64,000 bases of DNA from Branchiostoma lanceolatum (GCF_035083965.1 NC_089724.1:4884001-4948000), one strand, 5' to 3'. Shown: positions 20,241-31,114, counted from the stretch's first letter. The notes: generated from the sequence alone by a model not told the origin. Translations and numbers: made by a program.

Positions 20241-20407
20241 ATGGAAGAACGCAGATGCCTCTGGAACGAAAAAAAGAGGAGCCAAACGAAGAAACACAAA
20301 AAGGATTTCACAAAAGGTGTAAGCGGCAGGGCATTGAAGGTTATCAGCTAGAAGACATGGAATAGTCTTTTGGCAATTATGTGTATCAAAACATACTCAA
20401 AAAGAAG
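20241..20407 (+). promoter_or_regulatory. Likely 5' UTR of the kinase with an upstream open reading frame
   Basis: An acceptor-like pyrimidine tract and AG precede ATGGAAGAACGC at 20241. That ATG opens a 36-codon, lysine/arginine-rich frame that stops at TAG (20349-20351), before the receptor's own ATG at 20408. If the transcript starts upstream or splices here, the uORF would be met first by ribosomes and could lower receptor translation. That is an inference. Confidence 0.35.
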
Positions 20408-23101
20408 ATGGCGCTTCGTACCACGTTTTCTTCTGTACTTCTGCTGGTGCAGATGCTGTTCGTTTATGGCTTTCAGACTCATCGAAACATTTCAGTCTTG
20501 GTTGAAATTCCTGAGGACATATCTCCAGGTAGCACAGTGGTCGACCCGCGAGACTTCGTTAACGCCGGCGTTAGTTTGACGGAAGACAAAAAAGCACCAT
20601 TATGTTCAGCGAATATCACAGGAGGTGACTATTTTGGCCGTTTTAAGGTTCATGCCGAGAACCTGACATTAACAGTTGCGGCTCCGCTGGACTACGAGTT
20701 GACGTCGCGGTACAACCAGACCGTGGATCTGACATATACAGGAAACAAGAGCACTTGGCACGTAAACGTCGTCATCGCGGTCACGGACGTGTCAGGATAC
20801 CCACCGCTGTACGACAAACGCTGCGAAACGCCAGTCCTACCTGAGCGGCGACAGGATAAAAGATATACTGTAATCAGCAGCGACGGGTATCTGCATGGCT
20901 TCCTTGATGGTAAACCCGTTGGAACATTCTCTGATCCAATGCTATGGAACGTCAATCGGGAGTACTATACTATAATGGATGAGTACGTGATCTTAAAAGA
21001 TGGCTGCTCCATTAAGGTTTTGTTTGGTACGACCAGACTAGTTGGACGTCAAACCTTTCTCCGGCCTTGGCTCGAGGGGCCTCAAAACGGCAGAACTGAA
21101 GCTCTATGCAATGACAGAAAGGGGACAGATAAAGGCAAGATTTTGTTGTTGGATATTTCCATCGATGATAAGCTTCCTAATTGGTCACAGGGTAGCCAAT
21201 TCAACATGAATGGACATGTCCGATATGTTTGGGCAATCGAGCTGAATGGCGTATGGTCTTCTTCCTCCTTTTGGATACGATGTAACGTTGATATTACCTT
21301 ATTCGACGCCCGTGCACTTGCCGAGATCACAGCTGAGTACAACGTTACAGGCTGTCCTGATGGCAGGTACGGACTGCACTGTGACAAGGACTGTGTGTGT
21401 AAGAACGGTGCTCGTTGCCATGGCTTTAACGGTGCCTGTGAGTGCCGTCCGGGCTGGAGAGGGCGGGCATGTGACATTCCCTGGCCTGAGGTCGTCATCG
21501 TCGCGACACCTGGCGACTCAGTCGTGAAGTACATCGGTACCAATCTGACTCTGACCTGCCTGGCTCCACACATCCATGTAAAGAATATGACGTGGCTTTA
21601 CCAAACAGAAAACGAAGAAACCGACACAAAAATCATCGAAGTGGCTCAGAACAGTTCTATCAACATCCAACCGATTCTAGAATCAGTCAATGGCAAATAT
21701 ACTTGTGCGGTAAAGGCTGAAGATGGTAAAATTTTTAATGCAAACTTTGTACTGAACGCCACCGAATGCCCACCCAACTATCACGGGAAGGTTTGCAGGC
21801 AAGTGTGTGACTGTCAGCACGGAGGGACGTGTGACAGGTGGGAGGGTTGTCTGTGTTCTCCCGGTCGCCATGGAGACAGGTGTGAGCAAACCTGCGCACC
21901 TGGCACATTTGGGCTGAACTGCAGCATGGACTGTAGCTGTCAGAACAACGCCACGTGTGACGCAGTGAATGGCAGCTGCATTTGCACAGAAGGACAATCG
22001 GGCGAGTTTTGTCAGATCGTTTCAAGGAATAGAAATAGTCAAGTAGTTATTGTCGTGTTGGCGTCCGTTCTACCGACCGTTGTTGTCATCGGTTGCATCG
22101 TGACTGGAGTCCTGGTAAAACAGGGTCGCCGTCGTACAGGGAAAAAAGAACAGACAGATGTTGAGTTAGAAGTTACGTCTGTCATGGAAACTCTTTCGTC
22201 ATGGGAAGCAGACAAGGAGGACATTCGTTTCGAACACATGATCGGTGAGGGAGAGTTCGGCCATGTCGTAAGGGGGAGACTGCGCGTGCCCCAAGGTTAC
22301 GAGGTTTTGGTGGCCGCTAAGAGCATCCGGTCTGACCGCATGACAGCCTCGGCTGTCCGTGACTTCCGACGCGAAATGGAAATCCTCGCGAGAATCCACG
22401 AGGATAAAGAGGGACACCCGAATGTGGTGAAGTTTTATGGAGTTGTGACCAAGTCGGACCCTCAGTACATCCTAGTAGAGTACGCGAGCAATGAGGACCT
22501 GCGACGGTACCTGTGGAGTGTAAGAGAACAGTGTAAGACTACGGGACACACGAAACTGTTAGAGCGGCTCGGGTTTGCCTGTGACGTGGCCTGTGGGTTA
22601 TCGGAGCTGGCACGTCTGAAGATCGTGCACCGGGACATCGCAGCTCGTAATGTCGTCATCACCGACAGGAAGGTGGCCAAGATCGCGGATTTCGGGCTGT
22701 CGCGTGACGTTTACGTGTCGTCGGCGTACGCATGCACCAACCAAGGCGGGGAGGAGGAACTGTTGCCGCTGAAGTGGATGGCCGTGGAGTCGTTACGGGA
22801 CGGGGTGTACACCTGTAAGAGTGACGTGTGGTCGTACGGCGTGCTGCTGTGGGAGATCGCCAGCTTTGGTGAGGAGCCGCGCTATGCAGGAGGTCCGATG
22901 CACCCCGACGTCTGCACACTGTTGGAACTACTGAAGAAAGGAGTCCGTCTGCAGCAGCCACAGAAGTGTTCGCAGCCGCTGTACCGCATCGTCAGGTCCT
23001 GCTGGATAGTCGACCCGTCTAAACGACCGACTCCCGAAGAACTGTTGCGCAAGATCGAGCAACTGATGCCGCCGCACCTGGTCAATCATCACCTTCGATG
23101 A
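20408..23101 (+). CDS. Receptor tyrosine kinase with cadherin-like, EGF-like and Ig-like ectodomain
   Basis: 897 residues in one uninterrupted frame. I start at ATG 20408 because a good signal peptide follows (MALRTTFSSVLLLVQMLFVY). Residues about 28-131 look cadherin-like (LTVAAPLDYELTSRYNQTVD, VVIAVTDVSGYPP). An unassigned domain follows to about 310. There is an EGF-like repeat at about 313-356, an Ig-like domain (TLTCLAP…GKYTCAV) at about 359-451, two more EGF-like repeats to about 538, and a single membrane helix at about 544-570. The kinase has GEGEFG (613), catalytic Lys in VAAKS (638), HRDIAARN (741), DFGLSRD (761) and WMAVESL. All catalytic residues are present. The EGF/Ig mix recalls Tie-type receptors, but the cadherin-like N-terminus does not. 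Such lineage-specific receptor kinases are known to be expanded in amphioxus. The ligand is unknown. Confidence 0.88.
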   Translation: MALRTTFSSVLLLVQMLFVYGFQTHRNISVLVEIPEDISPGSTVVDPRDFVNAGVSLTEDKKAPLCSANITGGDYFGRFKVHAENLTLTVAAPLDYELTSRYNQTVDLTYTGNKSTWHVNVVIAVTDVSGYPPLYDKRCETPVLPERRQDKRYTVISSDGYLHGFLDGKPVGTFSDPMLWNVNREYYTIMDEYVILKDGCSIKVLFGTTRLVGRQTFLRPWLEGPQNGRTEALCNDRKGTDKGKILLLDISIDDKLPNWSQGSQFNMNGHVRYVWAIELNGVWSSSSFWIRCNVDITLFDARALAEITAEYNVTGCPDGRYGLHCDKDCVCKNGARCHGFNGACECRPGWRGRACDIPWPEVVIVATPGDSVVKYIGTNLTLTCLAPHIHVKNMTWLYQTENEETDTKIIEVAQNSSINIQPILESVNGKYTCAVKAEDGKIFNANFVLNATECPPNYHGKVCRQVCDCQHGGTCDRWEGCLCSPGRHGDRCEQTCAPGTFGLNCSMDCSCQNNATCDAVNGSCICTEGQSGEFCQIVSRNRNSQVVIVVLASVLPTVVVIGCIVTGVLVKQGRRRTGKKEQTDVELEVTSVMETLSSWEADKEDIRFEHMIGEGEFGHVVRGRLRVPQGYEVLVAAKSIRSDRMTASAVRDFRREMEILARIHEDKEGHPNVVKFYGVVTKSDPQYILVEYASNEDLRRYLWSVREQCKTTGHTKLLERLGFACDVACGLSELARLKIVHRDIAARNVVITDRKVAKIADFGLSRDVYVSSAYACTNQGGEEELLPLKWMAVESLRDGVYTCKSDVWSYGVLLWEIASFGEEPRYAGGPMHPDVCTLLELLKKGVRLQQPQKCSQPLYRIVRSCWIVDPSKRPTPEELLRKIEQLMPPHLVNHHLR

Positions 23102-23125
23102 GACGTTTCCAGACCCTAATATTTA

Positions 23126-23355
23126 TCCTGTCTCACCTGTGCGTATATTCAAGTGCGCGTGAGTTGCGCATTAACATTTTTTTGGTTAAAGTAAGGTTTG
23201 CGGGGAAAAAGTTGTTTTCTACTTTGACCCACCGCTGTGCAGCCTAGTGATCGAACCTAAGAAATCACTTCTTCGGCTGCAAACTTAACCTAAACGAAAA
23301 ACATGTTAATACGCAACTCATGTGGACTTGTATATACGCACAAGTGTGACAGGGG
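23126..23355. mobile_element. MITE with CCCTGTCACACTTGTGCG termini, copy 1
   Basis: It starts 25 bp after the kinase stop. The left end (CCTGTCTCACCTGTGCGTAT) and right end (TATACGCACAAGTGTGACAG) are imperfect inverted repeats. It is a sister of the copy at 38427-38657, with shared internal segments such as TTCTACTTTGACCCACCG. It probably lies in the kinase 3' UTR. Confidence 0.8.
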
Positions 23356-23366
23356 CTTTAGACTCC

Positions 23367-23589
23367 ACGCTTCAAACTTAGTATGCCGGATTTAAGGATT
23401 GAAAATCCATTGTACAGTAATTCATTTTCTTTCAATAATCTTTTAGAATTATGTGTCAAAAAGCTGGTACATATTGTTTCTAGTAGTAACGCTTCAAACT
23501 TAGTATGCCGGATTTAAGGATTAAAAATATTGTACAGTAATTCATTTTCGTTCAATAATCTTTTAGGATTATGTGTCAAAAAGCTGGTA
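23367..23589. repeat. Tandem duplication, ~122-bp period
   Basis: ACGCTTCAAACTTAGTATGC and the following ~100 bp at 23367-23469 recur at 23489-23589 with few changes. Confidence 0.85.
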
Positions 23590-24290
23590 ATAAGAGGCAC
23601 ATTTCGGAAGAATTTGCGATATGTTTTATCTACGCGGTATGGTATGTGATAGTTGTCGTTGTTTGTGTAGTAAATTAGGTTCAACTGGCTTGTCAGGGAA
23701 ATTTGGTGATGCAATTTGAAGTCACGATTTTCTGTCTAGGACTACACTGAATAGTTGTAAGTTGTAATAGATGGATGTTCCATAGACATTGTCTTGATGA
23801 GTATATGTGTACGGAACTCGTGAGCAGATCTTGATGTTTTTGTGAAGCTTTGATGTACAAGAGTACAATGTAGTACTTGTTGCTTGAGGGAAATTAGACA
23901 GTCTTACATACATGTATATGATAATCTTTATTACATATTTACGCCCAAATGGCTAAGTGCAGAAAGGACTACACATAGTCAAATGGATGTAAAACGCTTA
24001 AATTTAAAACACTAAAATACTGCATACTAAAATAAACTTAAACACTATATCCTATTGTAAATCTATTTTCCTACTAGTTTCTTCTTTCCATTCCTAAATA
24101 TATTGAGACATAACTACATACATCACGGCGTCATGTATTTCAATGTATCGTGCTGAAGTTTGACATTTTCTTACATCCATTGTCTGATTGTCTTGTCTTC
24201 AACAGCGAATGGTGCTCGTTCTTATTTGAGGTTCTATCTAGTAAAGTGTATCTCGTCTTGAACATTCAAGTATTTACAGAATTTACATAT
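23590..24290. other. AT-rich non-coding DNA
   Basis: No exon or repeat that I can support. Confidence 0.4.
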
Positions 24291-24399
24291 TCTGTATATT
24301 CTCAATACGCGGCAGGCAGTAGATTGCAAAACTTACTATCATAATATGTGTTGTCTGCGGACTTCCTGTCTCTACTTTGATGATCATGACTAAGTCTGC

Positions 24400-24709
24400 T
24401 CGACAAGTTTTCGTTCGCATCCCAGTGACGAGGCAAAACGCCCCTGCAGTTCCCGAGCAATTTGGTAGGGAGTCCAAACTTAACATCATTTCTCCCAACC
24501 AAAAATCAAAACCCTAGCACACCCAGGACAAAAGATACAAAAAACTTGAAGTTTTGCTTCAGTACCAAGGTCAGCCGCCAGGAGGCTCATAATCGACCTT
24601 GGCCTCCGTCTTCCCGAGACCTACCAACATACTAAATATCATAACAATCCATACAGAGGTTCTCAAGTTATGAAGCACAGACACACAAACATACATACAC
24701 ACACGCGCG

Positions 24710-24749
<40 letters not shown>

Positions 24750-24790
24750 GAATGACCATTACGAAGGGCACACGTGACCTCACGAACGTG
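24400..24790 (+). mobile_element. Partial Helentron-like repeat, copy 3 (3' part)
   Basis: The segment ACGCCCCTGCAGTTCCCGAG … CAAAAGATACAAAAAACTTG … AGTACCAAGGTCAGCCGCCA … is shared with the 3' halves of the elements at 27906-29052 and 49400-50175. It ends in a long CA/CG microsatellite, as in the other copies. Its 5' part and terminal hairpin are not recognised. Confidence 0.55.
24680..24749. repeat. (CA)n-(CG)n-(CA)n microsatellite
   Basis: About 70 bp of nearly unbroken purine-pyrimidine alternation with a CGCGCGCGCGCGCGCG core at 24704-24718. Such tracts favour left-handed Z-DNA under supercoiling. Confidence 0.95.
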
Positions 24791-24973
24791 TGACGTCAGT
24801 CATTGCCTGGTCAAAAAGTAACACGAAGTTTAGACCCTTTCTCTGTTTATTGGCAGCTGGTGTGCTCTGATGAAAAATTAGATATGTACTGACCATGATG
24901 TTGCACCGTCCTTAATCAGGTGCGCCCTCTGCCGAAATCAGCAAAAACTCCACCTCCCTGCGTAGTTGACAGC

Positions 24974-25357
24974 TAATCTCGAAGCAGATGTAAGGATGCA
25001 GCCTAGTGTTTTACGCTTTTCTTGTTATGCCTGTTTTTTTCAGAATTTTATACATCTTTCCAGTAGTGCACTTGGGAAGAGGCGATGAGTCTAAAAAGCA
25101 CACACCTGGAATGGCGTACTAAATGTTTCGAAAGGACGCATAACAAAAAAAAGCTTTCGAAAAAGCTGGTAGTGAAAATGTGCATGTCGCGCAACTTTTA
25201 AGCATGGGTGTCGCACATGTAGATAAAGCAGGGTTGTAGAAACTTGTACCTTTCGTACCACCTGCCTTTCGACCACGGCAGTGACGAACCAGGGTGGTAA
25301 AGATAAAAACAACAACAGCTGAGAGTGCGTTGGATCCTTACATCTGCTTGGAGATCA
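24974..25357. mobile_element. Mutator-type MITE (TCTCCAAGCAGATG termini)
   Basis: ATCTCGAAGCAGATGTAAGG at the left is matched by the complement of CCTTACATCTGCTTGGAGAT at the right, with only one mismatch. The 380-bp interior has no frame. A 9-bp target duplication is not clear. The same end sequence recurs many times in the window. Confidence 0.65.
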
Positions 25358-25678
25358 GCAGTTTATGGTATACTTTGTTGATGATAACATGGCCGGACTC
25401 AACGGACCTTGGACCGTGCAGAGTTCAGTTCGTCACGGGGAGTTTCCACGACCGACCGACCCACGGACTGGTCGCCGGTGGACTCACGTGGGTGTTTGTT
25501 TAACCACACCTGTGGGACAGGTACGGGTAGGGCAGGTGTGTCACCACATGTTGGGCAGGTGTCACCGCGGGGAGAGGGCCTTTGCCTCAATCTCCAAGCA
25601 GATGTTTGGGGGGAAAATTGTAACGTTTTCTGACTGCCGGGCTTCTATGTAGTCATCCTTTTGCAGACTTTCAGAGAG

Positions 25679-25680
25679 TC

Positions 25681-25717
<37 letters not shown>

Positions 25718-25735
25718 GGCACAGACAGACAGACA
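25679..25735. repeat. (AGAC)n microsatellite
   Basis: About a dozen tandem AGAC units with one GCAC interruption. Confidence 0.95.
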
Positions 25736-25739
25736 AAAC

Positions 25740-27430
25740 AATATTGATATTGTCATATGTCTTTGACTTTGGCACCCTTCAAGCACAACGGAAGAAGCTT
25801 GTCAAACATACTGTGACAAACCTACTGAGATGACTATAGGGTAAGTCACATGATTTCCCCCCGCCATCTCAGCAGCGCGTAGCTTATCTGAAGGTGTCAA
25901 ACTGTTTATCAAAGAAGGACAAGCTTTACCGGCCGGCGCGATATGTGTGTATAAAGGTCGAACACCGGGGGGTAATGTTCCCCCTTAGCAACAAGAGACC
26001 AGTGACGTCATCACAGAATTGTCGTTTGATCTTTCAGGGAACTCATCCTGTCGAACTGTCCTTCTTTAAGAGATTATGAAACAGACGTGATCTCATTCGG
26101 AGTGCAGGTTGATTAATTCGCACACGGCTCGAGGAGTTCTGACAGATAACGTGACCCCCGGGCGCCATATTGCACCGGGCAAGCAAATACTTGACCTCAC
26201 ACCGGGAGGTCAGCACTTGACACGGGTTATTACACCGGATTGCGCGTTTCAACCTGTACAGAGTGATCGCCATGTTGACAGACTGTCAAGGACGAATGAA
26301 GGACATCGCGATTGTTTTGTGTTCCATCGCGATGGTCCTGTCGACATGTCCTTCAGATATTTATCTTTTACGAGGTGTTTGATATCAAAGGGAGACTCGA
26401 ACATCCGTTATGTTGTATTCTTTGTTATCACTGGAAGCTAAAAAAAGTGTCTTGGCGTTGTTTTGAATCAAAATCTAATTACTCGCTGACATGATCGGGA
26501 ATGATTAGGACTTTTTTCTCCAAACGTCAAAGTCTTGATCGAAGTTTCAAAGTGAAGCGAATTCAAGCGATGTTATTGCAAAGACATACAGTGGCAACAA
26601 CATAGGAAAACTGCACGCCGTCGTCGTTTCAGTACTTTCAAATATATGAAAATAATTTTGATCCATTTTTCCAATCGCATTGGTATTGAATGCTTCACAA
26701 AATGCAGTTTTCTTTCTTCAAAAGCAAAACGTCAATGGTGACATGTTTCAATGTAAAAGAAAGGTGTAGAAGTGAGACAATTCCGATATTTGCAAACTTT
26801 GCTCATGCTTTAGGGGTTAAGTCTTTAATCCTTCATGTGTTACGATATCACAGGAGAGTCACTAGCTAATGGTATCCTACAGAGCCGTGAAGTCAGGCCC
26901 GTAAAAGATTGGATCCATGAAGTTATCGGTAATCGGGGGCACGAGAGGAAAGGCGAAGGGGGAGGGGGGGCGGACAAAGGCATCACAGGTCGTTAGAACG
27001 TGACCTTGTCTTGTGATGACCTCTTATCTGTTAAGTCTTTTGATCCCTCCTCCCATGGATTGCGTGAGATACTGTGAGACAGCTCATCTTTTAGCGAATC
27101 ACCCATATTAGGTGTGTTTCCTTTTTCAAGTCAACAATGGTTACATTTTCTGTCATCTTGTGATTCTTGAAAGATAATTAAGATAATTAAAAGCAAACCG
27201 TTCAGTTTCCGTCGAAACATCGACTCTGACAAGCCAGGTATTCAAAGTAAGGTTTCTTACTTGGTGAGAACAGGTGCGTCCTGTTCAAGAGCACAACAAC
27301 CGGTCTAGACCGCCGGTAACTTAAGAAGGTTAAGGCTGAACGCCTTGACCTTGGAGCCATGACTTTGGGGTGAGATCGCGCTAGCCTACAGTCCAGGCTT
27401 CGGAAGGCGATGACGTTTTGATTCTAAGCT
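25740..27430. other. Intergenic DNA, nothing recognised
   Basis: About 1.7 kb with no exon, repeat array or element that I can support. GC content is mixed. Confidence 0.45.
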
Positions 27431-27432
27431 TT

Positions 27433-27587
27433 GCGTTTTCACATCTTTCTGATGAAAATATCCATTTTCAATATGTGAAACGTACAAAACAAATATAAAC
27501 CACGAAGACATGTCTACATTTTATTTCTAACCTAGGCGTTTTTCACATCTTCTGGTGAAAAATATTCATTTCTAGAATGTGAAACGC
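27433..27587. repeat. Pair of short palindromes (GCGTTTTCACAT…ATGTGAAACG)
   Basis: Two ~52-bp units at 27433-27484 and 27536-27587. Each has GCGTTTTTCACATCTT at the left and ATGTGAAACG at the right, so each folds on itself; they are spaced about 103 bp apart. Confidence 0.7.
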
Positions 27588-27905
27588 ACCGGATATAAGT
27601 CACGATACAGTTGCTGTTAACAAAAAACGCAATATTATCAGTAATATGATTCTTGTTGCCAACAGCTCAATGCCTGTTTGGAGGTTAAGACCCCCGCAGT
27701 CTTGCACCAAAGCAACAGCGATGTCCATGCCTCTATTTAGACGGTGGCACCAAATTGATTGCAGATTTCGAAGGGCTGTTACGCGTCAAAGTCGATAGAC
27801 TCGGATAGAGTAAAAAGGCTCAGTAACTTGGTCACATACCTCCTGTACCACGTCCTAACAGAGAGGCATTCTACTAAACTGTTGGAACGATCCAAGTTAA
27901 GTTTT

Positions 27906-29052
27906 ATAACAAACTAGAGTTCCACGACCTCATACCTTCGCCAATGATTTTAACCTTTATGACTGACGTATTAGGAGTGTTTCTCATAAATTATAAATCA
28001 TGCCAGTTGATCGTCTTGACCCAAATAACAGAAGTTGTCCAAAGTTTCAGCTTAAGAAAGGGTATGTAAACATATATAATCAATTATGCAAATGAGGGCC
28101 TTATTAGCATAATGTGATTCAACGATGTTCACATTCACATTCACACACGATGTTCAACTTCTGAATGCCACAAGTATGAAATTGCCATCATTTACCTGTA
28201 TGGAATTCTAGTAGTTTCTCATTATTTATGCAAATTAGGCCTACAATTGCATATTTTTTATCTATCAACATTCCTCTCTTCCTCAGTTACAAATGTCACA
28301 TATTTGAACAGTCATATCATGGAACACAGTGGATTTGTAAAATTGTCTCATTAATTATGCAAATTAGAGTCTGATTTGCATGATTATCGTCCAATCATAC
28401 AAAGTATCACCTAAGCTATCTACATACCAAAAATCATGACCATCCATCAAGCCCATCTTGAGCTATAGTATTTTCTCATTAATCATGCAAATGAGGTCCT
28501 CATTTGCATAGTTGATATCTATGAATATTTCTCTCCTCCTCAGTTACATATGTCACATGTTTGAGAGTCCTATTATTGAATTTGGCGGATGTATAATCTT
28601 TCCTCATTAATCATGCAAATTAGATACTGATTTGCATAATAAGTATCTAATCATGTACATTATCACTCAAGCTATCTACTTACCAAAAATCATGACCATC
28701 CATCAAGCCCTTCTTGAGTTATTCCCTTTCAAAGCCTGAAGCAAAACCTGCTCCTGCAGTTCCAAACCTATACCACGTACTCTCTGTTCATAGAGCTATC
28801 TACCACTCAAAAATCAGGACCGTAGCATGTCCAGAACACGAGATATCAAAACAGGAAGTTCCGCTGCAGTACCGTGACAAGCCGCTAGGGGACCCAAAAT
28901 CTAATTATTTTCCAAGTCTCATCAAGACCTACCTACCTACCAAATATCAAGATAATCCACCCAAGCCTTCTCGAGTTATGCTGTACGTTACAAACATACA
29001 CACATACAAACGCTACCCTCTGCATAACCTTCTCGGCGAAGGTAATCATGAG
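27906..29052 (+). mobile_element. Helentron-like (HINE/DINE-like) non-autonomous element, copy 1
   Basis: The 5' end reads CTAGAGTTCCACGACCTCAT then ACCTTCGCC; the 3' end carries the hairpin ACCTTC-TCGGC-GAAGGT followed by AATCAT. The 5' word TACCTTCGCC is the complement of GGCGAAGGTA at the 3' end. Between them lie about five ~125-bp tandem units holding octamer pairs, a conserved stretch, and a CA-rich tail near 28990. This order (asymmetric inverted ends, internal tandem repeats, microsatellite, 3' hairpin) fits Helentron-associated elements. No Rep/helicase gene is present. Superfamily assignment is inference. Confidence 0.6.
28075..28645. repeat. ~125-bp tandem units with inverted octamer motifs (ATGCAAAT)
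   Basis: ATGCAAAT followed closely by its complement ATTTGCAT (or a variant) occurs at about 28085, 28229, 28357, 28485 and 28612. At 28485-28509 the pair is a perfect 25-bp palindrome with a one-base centre. Units share TTTCTCATTAATTATGCAAA and AGTTACATATGTCACATGTT. Confidence 0.85.
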
Positions 29053-29055
29053 ACA

Positions 29056-30129
29056 CCTCGTACCTATGTTCCTTAGTAGTGTGTTCGTACGTATCTTGAA
29101 ATACTTTCAGTATGTGACAAGAAAATGCTTGAGTTTGCAGGTAACATCTACTAACATAATTTCACCAGGGTACATAATTCCGCCTGAAGTGATACGTCGA
29201 CGTCCCACAGACCTCCAACCCGACGTCCCCCAGTTTAATGCACTCCTGTATATCTAAACAGTGCATACCTGGGAGGCGCTGCGCTAAAGATGTTTTTCAA
29301 AGTGTCGGATTTATGTAACCCCGCGGATAAATGTTCACGGAGGTAAGATTTTGTAATCGCAAAAGTAACTTTTAATTTCGTCAGTTTGTTTGTTATCACT
29401 GATAATATCAAGGTAACCAACTATCAGCCCCGTTATCTTACCGCACAGGATGCTGACCGCGGAGTTAATTTGTATGCGCCAAGTGATGTTAAAACTTGTC
29501 GCTAGCCAATCCTCACCTCAGTCAGGTGACCCGGAAAATCGCGATGACGTCATTGGCGCTAAAACCTCCGGTAAAACCTAAGTTACTGACACATCACGAC
29601 ATCTTGATACCCTTACTTAGAAAGCTGGCGTCTTCCGCTGGGCAAGGAATGTGACAAAGGGTTATTTTGGGGAAGATTGGGATATTTCTGTGTTAGGAAA
29701 TACCTGGTTAACGCGTGACTTCATTCGGTCGCTGAGCGAAGAAATAAATTCCCGGGATAGTCTAGAAAAGTCATTTCGTTGTCAGTCTGAATACTTCATC
29801 ATCAGGAACTATCTTGGTGAAATGACGCTGCTTGCAAACATGCATCTATTGGTAGATAAAAACAGTCTTTGGTAGAGCGAAGAAGTTAAAGCTGTTTATA
29901 GAGATGTGTGAACTCAAGTTACCTCACTTACCTCGCAGCAATGTCATGCTCCCCAGCGGTGAGTATTTTTGTTGGAGATGTTGAAAAAAATAGACTTCTG
30001 CATGGAGATATCGATACTGCAGGACAACTATCGAAGCCCCGAACAAATGCTCAGAAAAACGATTTTTGTACAGAATGTCCAACACCTGGAATGGTTTGAA
30101 ATTGTAAAATAACTAGATATTGTTCACAT
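29056..30129. other. Intergenic DNA, nothing recognised
   Basis: No supportable exon. Open frames at 29651-29875 and 29908-30099 lack family resemblance and splice signals. Confidence 0.4.
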
Positions 30130-30331
30130 TGTATATGGTCCTCAAGTAGCCTTATCTTTTTTCATTTGTGTATTTTTTATGTACATGTATGCTCTGTGTA
30201 TGTTCATGTTCCTGTGTGTCATGTAGTTTTGTCCAGACATGTTGTTGATATGGACCACAGGAAGAGTAGCTGCAATGTACTGGTATGTTGTTAAGCTAAT
30301 TGTGGATGTGAATAAACTCAAACTCAAACTG
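30130..30331 (+). mobile_element. Probable LINE 3' end with AATAAACTCAAACTCAAACT tail
   Basis: The segment ends in AATAAA plus tandem CTCAAA at 30311-30331, and upstream has GGACCACAGGAAGAGTAGCT, a 3' UTR style common in CR1/L2-like elements of chordates. No coding part remains. Confidence 0.45.
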
Positions 30332-30523
30332 TTACACGAGCAAGGGTGAGCTAGCAAAAGAACAGCTACTTTAGAAGTCAACGCATTGTCATACACGAAA
30401 TGGTCATCCCCGTCAATGACATTGACCAAATCGCAGATTACCGGACGGTGCAAGTCGTGGACTTGAAGAAACATCATGGAAGACAGGACGTCTTGGGGAG
30501 AAATAGTAATCTTAATCTTAATA

Positions 30524-30543
30524 TAACAATGATGACGATGATG

Positions 30544-30574
<31 letters not shown>

Positions 30575-30695
30575 CGACGATGACGTTGACGATGATGATG
30601 ATGATAATGTTGATGATGCTGACGATGATGATGACGATGATGATGATAATGACGATGATGACGATGATGATGACGATGATAATGATAATGATTTG
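30524..30695. repeat. (GAT/GAC)n trinucleotide microsatellite
   Basis: About 170 bp of GATGAT with GAC and AAT variants. It generates long artefactual frames (poly-Met/Asp, poly-Ser, His-rich) that I reject as genes. Confidence 0.95.
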
Positions 30696-31114
30696 CATGC
30701 AGAAATAAGCAAAAGTACGTCAACGTTGACTGCGACCCAGGCCGTCTGGTAGCGGAACAGTATCTATGGCCGTGCTGACATCTCGGTGTGAATGTTTGCT
30801 TCCCGCTGTCACGCAGCGGAGGGAAAAGAAATAAACTTCTGTCAGTCCGGTTCCGGGTCGATGGTAGCCGTGTCAAAAATCCTGCTGTCTCAACACCAAG
30901 ATATTCACATAGTTTTGTGTGTAGAAAATAAACGCAGATATAACACAATTGACCAAACTCACGAAATTCTTATTCTTCGACTTCCGGATTTTTTTTTTTA
31001 CATTGTTGGAAGGGTTGGGCAGCTGGTTTATTTAGACGAAAATCAAGTCATCGGAAAATGTGGGGTCACAAGACCCGCTTCCTTAGATGTGTCAGATGTT
31101 CATTGAAGTCGTTT

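Noticed and set aside
25504..25565. Cluster of CAGGTG/CACCTG E-box-like sites
   Set aside because: Four close matches in GC-rich DNA could be chance; no promoter or gene next to it.
30142..30948. 268-codon His-rich open frame on the minus strand (and poly-Met/Ser frames on the same segment)
   Set aside because: It is created by the (GAT/GAC)n microsatellite at 30524-30695; the rest has no family resemblance.
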